Shown: positions 1 through 6,213 of the stretch, in pieces
Layout: every line of letters begins with the position of its first letter
Position numbering within the stretch: the first letter of the stretch is position 1
From: Nitrososphaerales archaeon
GTDB lineage: Archaea > Thermoproteota > Nitrososphaeria > Nitrososphaerales > Nitrososphaeraceae
Direction of reading: 5' to 3'
Assembly (NCBI GenBank): GCA_029237515.1
Contig: JARBAV010000024.1
Location: 1-8,318, forward strand
Length of the DNA stretch: 8,318 nt
Notes under the pieces: generated by a model
Told to the model about the DNA's origin: nothing
Databases searched by the model: none
Seen by the model: only the letters and a program-made list of their open reading frames with translations
Translations under genes and position numbers: made by a program

Positions 1-1321
1 GATTGTAGATGATTTTCTCATTAAAAATCATGACTTGACGCTCCTGGGCCTCCCTACGGGCATCATCTAGGACTTTAACATTAAACGCCAAAATCACTCC
101 CAAATATCTATCCTTCTCCTTTACTGCCGAAGCCTCGATGACATCCCTCTTGGTCACGTGGCCTATGTCCGAAATTCTTATGGGAACCTTTTGCTTAACA
201 AGGAGGTCACTAATGGCTTCAATGGACCCTATTGTGTCACATTTCATAGTGACCCCATTGATATCCTTATTCACGAAAGTGTTCTTAATTTCAGCCTCGA
301 CAATTGCTCGAAGTCGCGCTTCGTCTTCCTTCTGATTTAGGACAAAAAGCGGGCTTCCGGCCATGACACCGGTGAGGTCTGGCGAAGTGATTTTTACCCC
401 GGCTGCAGATATTACCTCTGATACGTGTCTAAATTTATCTCTAGGGTCTCTCATTTCATCAAGCGGCTTGGGAAGGAGAATCGCCTTCACACGAGTTACT
501 ACTGCGTTATTTCTCTTAGCGACTATGACACTACATCCCTGTCGAAGTATTCCGTCAAAAAGTATTACGTTGGCTGCCGGTCCCAAGCCTATCTCTTCGT
601 TAATTTCCAAGACGATCCCTCTTCCCTCCTCTTCGTGTCGTTCTAATTTTCGACTCAAGTATTGCTGGGTTAATCCAATAAGAACAGCAAGTAACTCAGG
701 TATTCCCACCCCAGTTCTTGCACTGACCGGCACTATTGCTACTTCCTTAGTGAAGCTCTTGATTCGCCAGAACGCCTCTGAATTGTATCCGGACATTGAA
801 AGTGAGCCGACGACATTGTAGATCATTTCATCCAGTGCAGTTTGAACTGACTTATCCTGCAAACTCACGGCCTTACTTATTGAATCTCCCCCCAGATCGT
901 TGCGCCACCCATTAACGGTGTCCACCTTATTCAGTGCGATAACAAATGGAACCTTTCTTCTTTTTAAGATATCAATGCTCTCCTCTGTCTGAGCTTCGAA
1001 ACCCTTGTTAGCGTCTACCACAATTATTGCAATGTCGGCTGCTGAACCTCCTCTTACTCTCAGAGTAGCAAAAACTTCATGGCCAGGAGTATCTATCACC
1101 AAAATTCCTGGGATCTGTGAATCAGTAGTGGAAATCTTGTTAAATAGGTCTCCTGTTACCCTCTTAATTGTATCAATCGGAAAAAAACTAGCCCCGATAT
1201 GTTGGGTGATTCCTCCTGCCTCCCTAGCTTGAACGGCTGTTCCTCTAACTTTATCCAATAGAGAAGTTTTGCCGGAGTCTACATGACCTAATACAACTAC
1301 GACTGGATGCCTGAGTGCCAC
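1..1321 (-). CDS. infB: Translation initiation factor aIF5B (IF-2 type GTPase), C-terminus beyond window
   Basis: This is the archaeal homologue of bacterial IF2 and eukaryotic eIF5B, the GTPase that promotes ribosomal subunit joining. About 440 codons are present; the family is usually near 590-600, so the C-terminal part (remainder of the domain III/IV region) is off the left edge. All GTPase motifs can be read: G1 GHVDSGKTS at residues 12-20, switch I AGGITQHIGA, G3 DTPGH, G4 NKVD and G5 SARTG, followed by the beta-barrel domain with EINEEIGLGPAANV. The G1 loop has Ser where bacterial IF2 has His (GHVDHGKT). The start is GTG at 1321, the codon immediately after the ndk stop TAA (1324-1322). 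No other start is possible near the N-terminus, because the conserved VVVVLGHVD strand begins at residue 7. It is the last visible gene of the rpl7ae operon and is probably translated by coupling to ndk. Confidence 0.96.
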   Translation of the reverse strand, partial: MALRHPVVVVLGHVDSGKTSLLDKVRGTAVQAREAGGITQHIGASFFPIDTIKRVTGDLFNKISTTDSQIPGILVIDTPGHEVFATLRVRGGSAADIAIIVVDANKGFEAQTEESIDILKRRKVPFVIALNKVDTVNGWRNDLGGDSISKAVSLQDKSVQTALDEMIYNVVGSLSMSGYNSEAFWRIKSFTKEVAIVPVSARTGVGIPELLAVLIGLTQQYLSRKLERHEEEGRGIVLEINEEIGLGPAANVILFDGILRQGCSVIVAKRNNAVVTRVKAILLPKPLDEMRDPRDKFRHVSEVISAAGVKITSPDLTGVMAGSPLFVLNQKEDEARLRAIVEAEIKNTFVNKDINGVTMKCDTIGSIEAISDLLVKQKVPIRISDIGHVTKRDVIEASAVKEKDRYLGVILAFNVKVLDDARREAQERQVMIFNEKIIYN

Positions 1322-1729
1322 TTAAATGCTATCAAAAATCACTCTAGCCTCTTTTATGAAGCTTTCATACGAATCGGATGCATGGACTATGTTATCTGTT
1401 ATGTTAAGGGCTAGATCCCCTCGGACTGTACCGGGAGCCGCTTCATATGATTTTGTTGAACCTATCATTATTCGAACTGAGTTTATGGCACTGTTACCGT
1501 CTAGAATTAACGCCATTGTAGGGCCAGAGGTTATAAAAGAAACCAATTCATTGAAAAATGGTTTATTGCTATGAACCGAATAAAACTCTTCAGCTTTTTC
1601 CTTGGTAAATGAGTAGGACTTCAGATTCTCAATAGTGAATCCCTTTTCTTCAAACCTGGAAATTATCTTTCCAGCTAATTTTCTCTTTATTGCATCTGGT
1701 TTAATAACAACAAGAGTTCGCTCTTCCAA
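1322..1729 (-). CDS. ndk: Nucleoside diphosphate kinase
   Basis: It transfers the gamma phosphate from ATP to other nucleoside diphosphates through a phosphohistidine and keeps GTP and the other NTPs supplied. The 135-residue length is normal for a single-domain NDK. The N-terminus has the TLVVIKPDA strand (Lys10). The active-site signature NIVHASDS is at residues 113-120, with catalytic His116. RGDLAL before it and the Tyr in the EEFY segment also fit the family. The start is TTG at 1729-1727, 4 nt after the rpl24e stop; no ATG is available before the conserved strand. The stop TAA abuts the infB GTG with no gap and in the same frame. NDK next to L24e, S28e, L7Ae and aIF5B is a familiar archaeal arrangement and links GTP supply to translation. 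Confidence 0.97.
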   Translation of the reverse strand: MEERTLVVIKPDAIKRKLAGKIISRFEEKGFTIENLKSYSFTKEKAEEFYSVHSNKPFFNELVSFITSGPTMALILDGNSAINSVRIMIGSTKSYEAAPGTVRGDLALNITDNIVHASDSYESFIKEARVIFDSI

Positions 1730-1733
1730 GAAG

Positions 1734-1949
1734 CTAACCCTTCCCTACTCTAATACCACCTTTCATGTACTTCTTTGTCCATTTCAGTTTCCTCGGATCC
1801 CTCTTTAGTTCTCTCAGATTCTTCTTGCATTTGGATGAACATGTCCATTGTATCGACCCATCATTACGGACCAACATTATCCCCTGACTCGGAGGAATGT
1901 GTTTTCCACAAAAGGAACAATTACGCAATGAAGTTGCTGATTTACTCAT
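1734..1949 (-). CDS. rpl24e: Large-subunit ribosomal protein L24e
   Basis: This is a small zinc-binding protein of the archaeal/eukaryotic 50S/60S subunit with no bacterial counterpart. The 71 residues include a Cys4 zinc site (C11, C14, C37, C41; spacing CxxC and CxxxC). It is preceded by a short Ser/Thr-rich tail and followed by the basic [12 protein letters not shown] segment typical of L24e. It starts at ATG 1949-1947 and stops with TAG at 1734. It is 34 nt downstream of rps28e and 4 nt upstream of ndk, inside the translation operon. Confidence 0.96.
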   Translation of the reverse strand: MSKSATSLRNCSFCGKHIPPSQGIMLVRNDGSIQWTCSSKCKKNLRELKRDPRKLKWTKKYMKGGIRVGKG

Positions 1950-1983
1950 TGGCTAGTCTAACACCTCTAAAATACACTAGACC

Positions 1984-2199
1984 TTACTTTATTTTTCGAG
2001 CTTCGCGCTCAGTTTCTCGTAGCATCAATATATCGTTCATTCTTATTGATCCTTTGACATTCCTTGTCAGGATTCGGCCTTTGTCTTTACCCTCAAGGAT
2101 TCTCACTCTAACTTGAATAACCTCTCCTGCAATTCCTGTTCGACCTACTATCTGAATTACCTCTGCTGGATTTATCCTCTCTTCCGATGACTTACTCAT
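1984..2199 (-). CDS. rps28e: Small-subunit ribosomal protein S28e
   Basis: This is an archaeal/eukaryotic 30S/40S protein of the S1-like OB fold. The 71 residues match the family length. The conserved [20 protein letters not shown] strand region and the C-terminal [19 protein letters not shown], with its basic tail EREARKIK, are both visible. It starts at ATG 2199-2197; an AGAGG stretch just upstream, partly over the rpl7ae stop, could serve as its ribosome binding site. The gap to rpl7ae is 8 nt, so the two are almost certainly cotranscribed and probably translationally coupled. Confidence 0.96.
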   Translation of the reverse strand: MSKSSEERINPAEVIQIVGRTGIAGEVIQVRVRILEGKDKGRILTRNVKGSIRMNDILMLRETEREARKIK

Positions 2200-2207
2200 A
2201 TTTTCCT

Positions 2208-2591
2208 CTATTCCTTTCTCTTGTCTCTTAGAGGTTGTATGGAATTAAGAACTTGCTCCACAATGGTCTGAGCTTCACCTGGATCTAGGATAGTCGCAGC
2301 CGCTGAGCCGACGTCCATACCCAATGAAGCTCCGAGTTGTTCCTTACTCGGAACAAAAATATAAGGCGCATTTCTCTCTTCGCACAAAATTGGCAGATGC
2401 GCGACAACTTCAGGTGGTTCCACGTTCTCTGCAATGACTACTAATTTTGTGTTTCCTCGTTCAATGGACTTTGTAGTCTCATTGGTTCCCCTACGTACCT
2501 TTCCACTCTGCTTAGCCACTCTAACTGCCTCGTATATCACATTCACAAGGTCCTTAGGTGTCTCGAATTTGACATAGTATGGTCTACTCAT
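2208..2591 (-). CDS. rpl7ae: Ribosomal protein L7Ae / kink-turn RNA-binding protein
   Basis: L7Ae binds kink-turns in 23S rRNA and also serves in archaeal box C/D and H/ACA RNPs and RNase P. The 127 residues are of normal length. The kink-turn recognition motif [14 protein letters not shown] begins at residue 33, with N38 and E39 expected to contact the sheared G-A pairs. The [16 protein letters not shown] core and the LGASLG loop also match. It starts at ATG 2591-2589, preceded by a good Shine-Dalgarno match GGTGAT (2605-2600) at 8 nt spacing. It is the first gene of the minus-strand operon; the leader contains a kink-turn-like sequence that suggests autoregulation (inference). Confidence 0.97.
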   Translation of the reverse strand: MSRPYYVKFETPKDLVNVIYEAVRVAKQSGKVRRGTNETTKSIERGNTKLVVIAENVEPPEVVAHLPILCEERNAPYIFVPSKEQLGASLGMDVGSAAATILDPGEAQTIVEQVLNSIQPLRDKRKE

Positions 2592-2599
2592 TTTAAATA

Positions 2600-2605
2600 A
2601 TCACC
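2600..2605 (-). promoter_or_regulatory. Shine-Dalgarno site of rpl7ae
   Basis: On the minus strand GGTGAT lies 8 nt before the rpl7ae ATG and is complementary to the archaeal 16S 3' end (AUCACCUCC). It is the clearest ribosome binding site in the window; several other genes look leaderless or lack one. It forms the second half of a UGAU...UGAU kink-turn-like element at 2600-2616. Confidence 0.6.
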
Positions 2606-2646
2606 CTCTGGGATCATCTCGATTCTTCTATATGAGATCCGTGGAG

Positions 2647-2654
2647 TATTAAAT
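2647..2654 (-). promoter_or_regulatory. TATA-like box for the rpl7ae-rps28e-rpl24e-ndk-infB operon
   Basis: On the minus strand ATTTAATA is centred near 2651. An archaeal start about 26 nt downstream would fall near 2625 and give a leader of about 34 nt, which fits the presence of a Shine-Dalgarno site. It lies in the 81-nt gap between the mutase stop and rpl7ae. It is a weak consensus match in AT-rich DNA. Confidence 0.4.
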
Positions 2655-2672
2655 ATGTTATCCATGATAGTG

Positions 2673-4064
2673 CTATGTAATTTCATCACTGTCCAACACG
2701 CTTTTAATAATGTTAGTGTATTCGCGTACCTTGGAGTTCAAAAGATCTTTATCTGTCGATTCTGCATACATCCTAATTAGTGGCTCAGTGCCACTTGCTC
2801 TAACCATCACCCAAGTCTCCTCGTCAATCCAGATCTTGACCCCGTCAAGATTCTCTACTCTGAGAATGCTTCCATGACTTGCACAAGATTCAACGACACG
2901 GTCAGCGACCTCTAATGATTCACAATGAAATTTAGCCTTGTACTGAAAGATATTAGGAAGACCCATGATCTCCCTGGAAAGTTGGCTCTTTCCAGAATTT
3001 GATGATAGCATTTCTAAAACTAATAGAGTAGTTAAGGCCCCATCGCGAACACAATTTAATCTCGCATTCATGAAACCACCATTTTCTTCAAGCCCTAGCA
3101 CCGCATTTCGTTTAATCATCTCTCGAGAAACTTCTACGCTTCCCACCTTAGTATGAATGACTTTGGATCCCTCATTCTGTGCGACAAGACTAACCATCAT
3201 TGTAGTATTCACTGGACAAACGATATCCGTCCCTTCATAGCCATTCTTTAATAGGTACGATATTAGTGATGCCCCTAATTTATCACCCCAAATAATTTGT
3301 CCATGTTCATCGCAAAATATGCTTCTATCTCCGTCGCCATCGTACGCCACTCCAAAATCTGCGTTAGTAGACCTTACGAGCGAAGAAAGAGTACCTAGGT
3401 TAGTGAGGGTGGGTTCAGAACCCCTCCCAGGAAAGTTACCATCGATATTACCGTTGACAGTCAAGACCTTACACCCGAGTTTCTGAGCTATAATAGGGGC
3501 GACCAATGCTTGCGTCCCATTTCCTATATCCATCACTATCTTGAATCCTTTCGAGTAAATTTTTTCAGACTTGACAACTTGGATAGCAGAATCTACATAC
3601 GATGGAATTACCCTATCGTCATTGTTTTCTTGCCCTATTTTACTAACCGGCTGGATTTCACCAGAATTAAAATTAAGCTCTATTTTTGACTCCTCGTCTC
3701 TTGAAATTTCCACTCCATCGTTTGCGATAGCTTTAATTCCATTGTATTCAGGGGGATTATGTGAAGCAGTAATCATGATGCCGCCTGGATAACCGAAGTG
3801 CTTGGTCGCGTACTGCAAACATGGGGTAGGCAGAAGGCCTGCAATAGAGGTATCCTTTCCAGAAGAATTAAGCACCGCAGAAACGATTTTGGAAATCACC
3901 GGACTAGATATTCGTCAATCAAAACCGACCAAGAGCGGTCATTTTACAAAAAACGACCCTAATGAACGCGAAACTTTGATTAAGAATTCGAGACTAAGGT
4001 CTTGACCGAAAATTCCTCGAACTCCATTAGTTCCAAATAGCTTTGGTCTATCTACACCTTTCAT
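2673..4064 (-). CDS. glmM: Phosphoglucosamine/phosphomannomutase family protein, frame interrupted by two in-frame TGA codons
   Basis: This alpha-D-phosphohexomutase interconverts hexose 1- and 6-phosphates for nucleotide-sugar synthesis. The frame from ATG 4064 gives 463 codons, a normal length. In order: KLFGTNGVRG (residues 8-17); phosphoserine loop TASHNPP with Ser101; metal loop DGDGDR (Asp242, 244, 246); sugar loop EENGG (326-330); phosphate loop RASGTEP from 422. EENGG favours GlmM or archaeal PMM over a glucose-specific mutase. TGA replaces codon 42 (3941-3939) and codon 50 (3917-3915), in VK-x-PLLVGFD-x-RISS. Homologues usually have Gly at or near the first and Gly, Thr or Asn in DxR at the second. 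The DNA between and after the stops stays in frame. Conceptual translation from the next start (GTG 3899) would lack the first 55 residues. It may be a fresh pseudogene, a sequence error or recoding. Substrate specificity is uncertain; the family call is firm. Confidence 0.85.
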
Positions 4065-4086
4065 TTTGTTTTTAAGTACCGAAATC

Positions 4087-4094
4087 TAATTTAA
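4087..4094 (-). promoter_or_regulatory. TATA-like box of the mutase gene
   Basis: On the minus strand TTAAATTA is centred 26 nt before the A of the ATG at 4064, the spacing expected for a leaderless archaeal transcript. No Shine-Dalgarno sequence precedes this ATG (the upstream bases are CTTAAAAACAAA), which agrees with leaderless translation. It supports 4064 as the true start. Confidence 0.45.
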
Positions 4095-4097
4095 TGA

Positions 4098-4673
4098 TAA
4101 TGATTAGATTAGTGACAACGATTGCTTCAACAGTATGTAATTTTGATAATATTCAGTAAGGGTACTTTTCGAAATTGAAAAAAGGGTGGTATTTAACGTG
4201 ATTTCATTTCTTTGCCGAACTGATCCACCGAGGGCATTAATTCCAAATTGTTTGAAGGCAAAATATCAACTGGCTGTCAAATCACTCAATAAATATTATT
4301 TATCGCAACATAGTGTTATGTGAATCAACGAATAAGGATTAATTGCCTGGCTCGAGATGATTAGTGAAGAGTAGCTTGGTACCGCAAGAGTAATTTTATT
4401 CTTGAACTACTGCCTCCGTTGTCATGCAATAAACCCATGCATCTTGATGAAATCGTAATGAATACTCCATCCTGTTATACGAATAGCCTAACTAGAACAC
4501 CACGTTAAGCTAGAAATCTTTCTCAAATAGATCGATATGCCAGGTGGGAACGTTTCTTTATTTTGCTCTAATGGCTACTAAATACCGGCGTTCCAAAATG
4601 AAATAGTTATGATTTTATCTTTCAGTAAAGTATTGTCACAAGAGTAACATCATTCATCCTTAACCATAAACGC
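4098..4673. other. AT-rich intergenic region with no recognisable gene
   Basis: About 575 bases lie between the mutase promoter and the tRNA promoter. No reading frame of useful length exists on either strand, and I could not recognise protein fragments, long repeats, box C/D pairs or a strong hairpin. It is much longer than the other gaps here (0-180 nt), so it may hold an undetected small RNA, decayed coding DNA or just spacer. Confidence 0.6.
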
Positions 4674-4680
4674 TAATATA
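4674..4680 (+). promoter_or_regulatory. TATA-like box of tRNA-Leu
   Basis: TAATATA is centred about 31 nt before the first base of the tRNA, fitting archaeal promoter spacing for a transcript starting a few bases before the mature 5' end. Confidence 0.5.
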
Positions 4681-4740
4681 TTGAAGCGCATAGTGAACAG
4701 CTTGCGAGCGGGGGTTGCCAAGCCTGGCCAACGGCGCAGG

Positions 4741-4775
4741 ACCTCATGTGTTCCAAAAATGCATGAATGTGCGAA
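4741..4775 (+). other. tRNA-Leu intron 1 (position 30/31)
   Basis: This 35-nt non-canonical intron sits in the 5' strand of the anticodon stem. Bulge-helix-bulge: CGCA (4735-4738) pairs with TGCG (4770-4773), and the 3-nt bulges are GGA (4739-4741) and AAG (4774-4776). G4734-C4777 pairs outside and C4742-G4769 inside, and a CATG/CATG helix (4745-4748 with 4762-4765) lies deeper in the intron. Cutting after the second bulge base removes exactly this stretch. Confidence 0.7.
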
Positions 4776-4783
4776 GCTTAGAA

Positions 4784-4807
4784 TGGGTCAGGTCTTTACT
4801 CCTAGAA
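4784..4807 (+). other. tRNA-Leu intron 2 (position 38/39)
   Basis: This 24-nt intron follows the anticodon loop. TTAG (4778-4781) pairs with CTAG (4802-4805) with one G-U, the 3-nt bulges are AAT (4782-4784) and AAC (4806-4808), and GGGT (4785-4788) pairs with ACTC (4798-4801). Part of the anticodon itself is held in the central helix. The outer helix is imperfect, so this is a relaxed bulge-helix-bulge, possibly processed in order with intron 1. Confidence 0.68.
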
Positions 4808-4863
4808 CCCTGTTCCTAAGGGATTCGTGGGTTCAAATCCCACCCCCCGCATCGATAATTATT

Positions 4864-5076
4864 TCATGTTATTTGCTTAATGCATTGTTCGAGTTGCTTA
4901 TGGTTGTTGAAATGTGTAGCACAAAAATGGTTGTTGCAGTCTCCGCAATGCCAACCAGAAATCGTGTAACAAATTATGCACTTATCTAGTGGTTTATTAT
5001 AATCAAAATTTTTCTTATGCCTTCGCGACTTGCTATGTTGTTGTTGCTGTGATTGATGGTTGATCCCGCGTTTCAT
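4864..5076 (-). CDS. Small Cys/His-rich zinc-finger-like protein
   Basis: A 70-residue protein of unknown function. The N-terminal 30 residues are polar and basic with a Gln/His run (QSQQQQHSKSRRHKK), probably disordered and able to touch nucleic acid. The C-terminal half is a Cys/His cluster: C33, C36, H43, C44, C47, H50, C52, H55, H59, C65. The spacing C-x2-C-x7-C-x2-C-x4-C-x2-H-x3-H resembles AN1 or B-box type two-zinc folds but matches none exactly. The start is ATG 5076-5074 and the stop is TGA at 4864. It converges on the tRNA gene (12 nt between them) and diverges from purU. The ordered metal-ligand pattern makes a real gene more likely than chance, but only the Cys/His pattern supports it; I do not recognise the family and infer no function. 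Confidence 0.6.
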   Translation of the reverse strand: MKRGINHQSQQQQHSKSRRHKKNFDYNKPLDKCIICYTISGWHCGDCNNHFCATHFNNHKQLEQCIKQIT

Positions 5077-5203
5077 ATAGATTCTAGCCTATCGCAAATA
5101 TCTTCTCATGATATCACAATTCTGTGTGACAAAATGTGTCGACGTCTTTAATGTGCACGAACATTTGGGTCTTGATTCTAAGTACGCTTACTTAGTCGAA
5201 GGA

Positions 5204-5209
5204 TTTATA
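5204..5209 (+). promoter_or_regulatory. TATA-like box upstream of purU
   Basis: TTTATA is preceded by purine-rich CGAAGGA, which could act as a BRE. The expected start is near 5232, right at an out-of-frame ATG (5231) and about 27 nt before the purU TTG. Confidence 0.5.
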
Positions 5210-5230
5210 CTTTTTCAAGGTGTAAGGTTT

Positions 5231-5266
5231 ATGTTGAGTATCACTTATTTCTACGTCGTTGGCTAG
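5231..5266 (+). other. Possible 11-codon upstream ORF overlapping the purU start
   Basis: ATG at 5231 opens MLSITYFYVVG and ends at TAG 5264-5266, overlapping the purU TTG (5259) in another frame. The ATG coincides with the transcription start predicted from the TATA box at 5204, so it could be translated leaderless. It may be chance, a leader peptide coupled to purU, or the true purU N-terminus if one base is wrong here. Confidence 0.3.
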
Positions 5267-6134
5267 CCGGAACACTAGAGACAAGACATTAATAGAGATC
5301 ACCGTAGTAGGCAAGGACAGAGAGGGGGTTGTAGCAGAAATAACCAACTCCATTTTTCGTAATGGTGGAAATATAGAACAGATTAACCAAAAAGTTGTTC
5401 ACGGGTTATTCGGTATGCATCTGGAAGCCTCGTTTAACGACACTGTAAAACTCAATGAAATACATTCAGAGCTGCGCGAACTTTCAGCCAAATTACAAAT
5501 GGAAATTAAAGCTCACGTCGAAGAGCCTAGCAGAAAGAAAAATGTTGCCCTATTAGTAAGTAAAGAAGCTCATTGTTTGTCATCAATACTTAACGCTTTG
5601 CAAAACAAGGAAATTGATTCGAATATCTCAGTAATTATAGGAAGTGAAAGTACCCTCAAGGCTATTGCAGATGACTTTTCAATCCCCTTCCATTCTGTCT
5701 CTTATGAAAATAGTTCGGCAAACGCAGAAAGTAAGATCTTGGAAGTTGTCGAAGAATATAATATAGATCTCATTGTGCTTGCTCGTTACATGCGCGTTCT
5801 GACACCCAATTTTGTATGGCGTTACCCTAACAGAATCATAAACATTCACCCCTCGTTATTGCCAGCATTTCCAGGCGCGTACGCCTACGTGCAGGCATTC
5901 GAAAGAGGTGCAAAAATAGTGGGATGTACAGCCCATTTTGTTACTGAGGAGTTAGATCAGGGTCCCATTATTTGTCAAGAAGCCTTTAAAGTTGTGGACG
6001 ACGATACATTAGAATCTATAAAAATGAAAGGTCAGCAATTAGAGGCGGCAACCCTATTGGAAGCAGTTAAACTTTTTCTAGATGACAGGTTAGATGTTTA
6101 TTGGAGCAAGGTACATACTTTATCCAAGAGTTGA
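5259..6134 (+). CDS. purU: Formyltetrahydrofolate deformylase
   Basis: It hydrolyses 10-formyl-THF to THF and formate, controlling one-carbon balance and formate for purine synthesis. The 291 residues are of normal length. An N-terminal ACT domain (about 10-88, ITVVGKDREGVVAEITNSIF) binds regulators such as glycine or methionine in the family. The catalytic formyltransferase fold follows (about 95-282), with NIHPSLLPAFPGA at 195-207, and N195, H197 and D233 (ELDQGPII) as the expected catalytic triad. Tyr at 208 and 210 (GAYAY) stands where many PurU have GANPY. The start is TTG 5259: an in-frame TGA at 5235 and no ATG before the ACT domain leave no better choice. It stops with TGA, so TGA works as a stop in this genome. 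It probably has its own promoter. Confidence 0.93.
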   Translation: MASRNTRDKTLIEITVVGKDREGVVAEITNSIFRNGGNIEQINQKVVHGLFGMHLEASFNDTVKLNEIHSELRELSAKLQMEIKAHVEEPSRKKNVALLVSKEAHCLSSILNALQNKEIDSNISVIIGSESTLKAIADDFSIPFHSVSYENSSANAESKILEVVEEYNIDLIVLARYMRVLTPNFVWRYPNRIINIHPSLLPAFPGAYAYVQAFERGAKIVGCTAHFVTEELDQGPIICQEAFKVVDDDTLESIKMKGQQLEAATLLEAVKLFLDDRLDVYWSKVHTLSKS

Positions 6135-6176
6135 TATGAACTTCAGAATGTAGGTTTAGGCCAGATCCGTCAACAA

Positions 6177-6183
6177 TATAAAA
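6177..6183 (+). promoter_or_regulatory. TATA box of the creatininase-family gene
   Basis: TATAAAA is centred 34 nt before the ATG at 6214, predicting a leader of roughly 8-10 nt. It suggests the gene is transcribed on its own as well as by any read-through from purU. Confidence 0.5.
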
Positions 6184-6213
6184 CTGATATTCAAGCTAGT
6201 TCGTACAATAGGA

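Larger units (their letters stand above)
4708..4851 (+). tRNA. tRNA-Leu(UAG) with two introns
   Basis: This is a class II tRNA. Acceptor GCGGGGG (4708-4714) pairs with CCCCCGC (4844-4850), discriminator A73 is at 4851, and no CCA is encoded. The D-stem is GCC/GGC, the T-arm GTGGG-TTCAAAT-CCCAC (4827-4843), and the long variable arm has TTCC/GGGA (4813-4823). A73 and the long arm indicate Leu. No single splice gives a proper anticodon arm: it leaves C33 and a mismatch at 31-39. Removing 4741-4775 (between 30 and 31) and 4784-4807 (between 38 and 39) gives CAGGG CTTAGAA CCCTG, with five Watson-Crick pairs, U33, anticodon UAG (4779-4781) and A37. Mature length is then 85 nt. Both junctions fit cutting after the second base of 3-nt bulges. 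Splice sites are inferred, not shown. Confidence 0.88.

Noticed and set aside
363..1232. Plus-strand open frames opposite infB.
   Set aside because: They are antisense to a gene whose minus-strand product is an unmistakable GTPase; the same holds for frames opposite ndk, rpl24e and the mutase.
2673..3899. Taking the mutase as a 408-residue protein starting at GTG 3899.
   Set aside because: It would lack the first 55 residues, including the FGTNGVRG motif and a core strand, while the upstream in-frame DNA clearly encodes them.
3901..4064. Genome-wide reassignment of UGA to glycine, as in some candidate bacteria.
   Set aside because: TGA ends purU at the expected length and also ends the small zinc-finger gene. 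Reading through purU would run about 32 non-conserved codons to further TGAs, and no other gene here has internal TGA.
4440..4452. A box C-like TGATGA that might mark a C/D guide RNA.
   Set aside because: The base before it is not a purine, and no D box (CTGA) lies at a suitable distance; it is not enough to call an sRNA.
4741..4748. Reading the tRNA with a UCA anticodon (CC-TCA), which would be a UGA-decoding suppressor matching the two UGA codons in the neighbouring mutase.
   Set aside because: It needs C33 instead of U33 and a mismatched stem, and no bulge-helix-bulge supports that junction. The two-intron solution gives a perfect Leu(UAG) arm, so this tRNA does not explain the UGA codons.
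4681..4989. A 102-codon plus-strand frame across the tRNA region.
   Set aside because: It runs straight through the tRNA gene and its introns and over the opposite zinc-finger gene; it shows no protein features.
5150..5164. Short inverted repeat AATGT...ACATT upstream of purU.
   Set aside because: Only 5 bp in AT-rich DNA, expected by chance.
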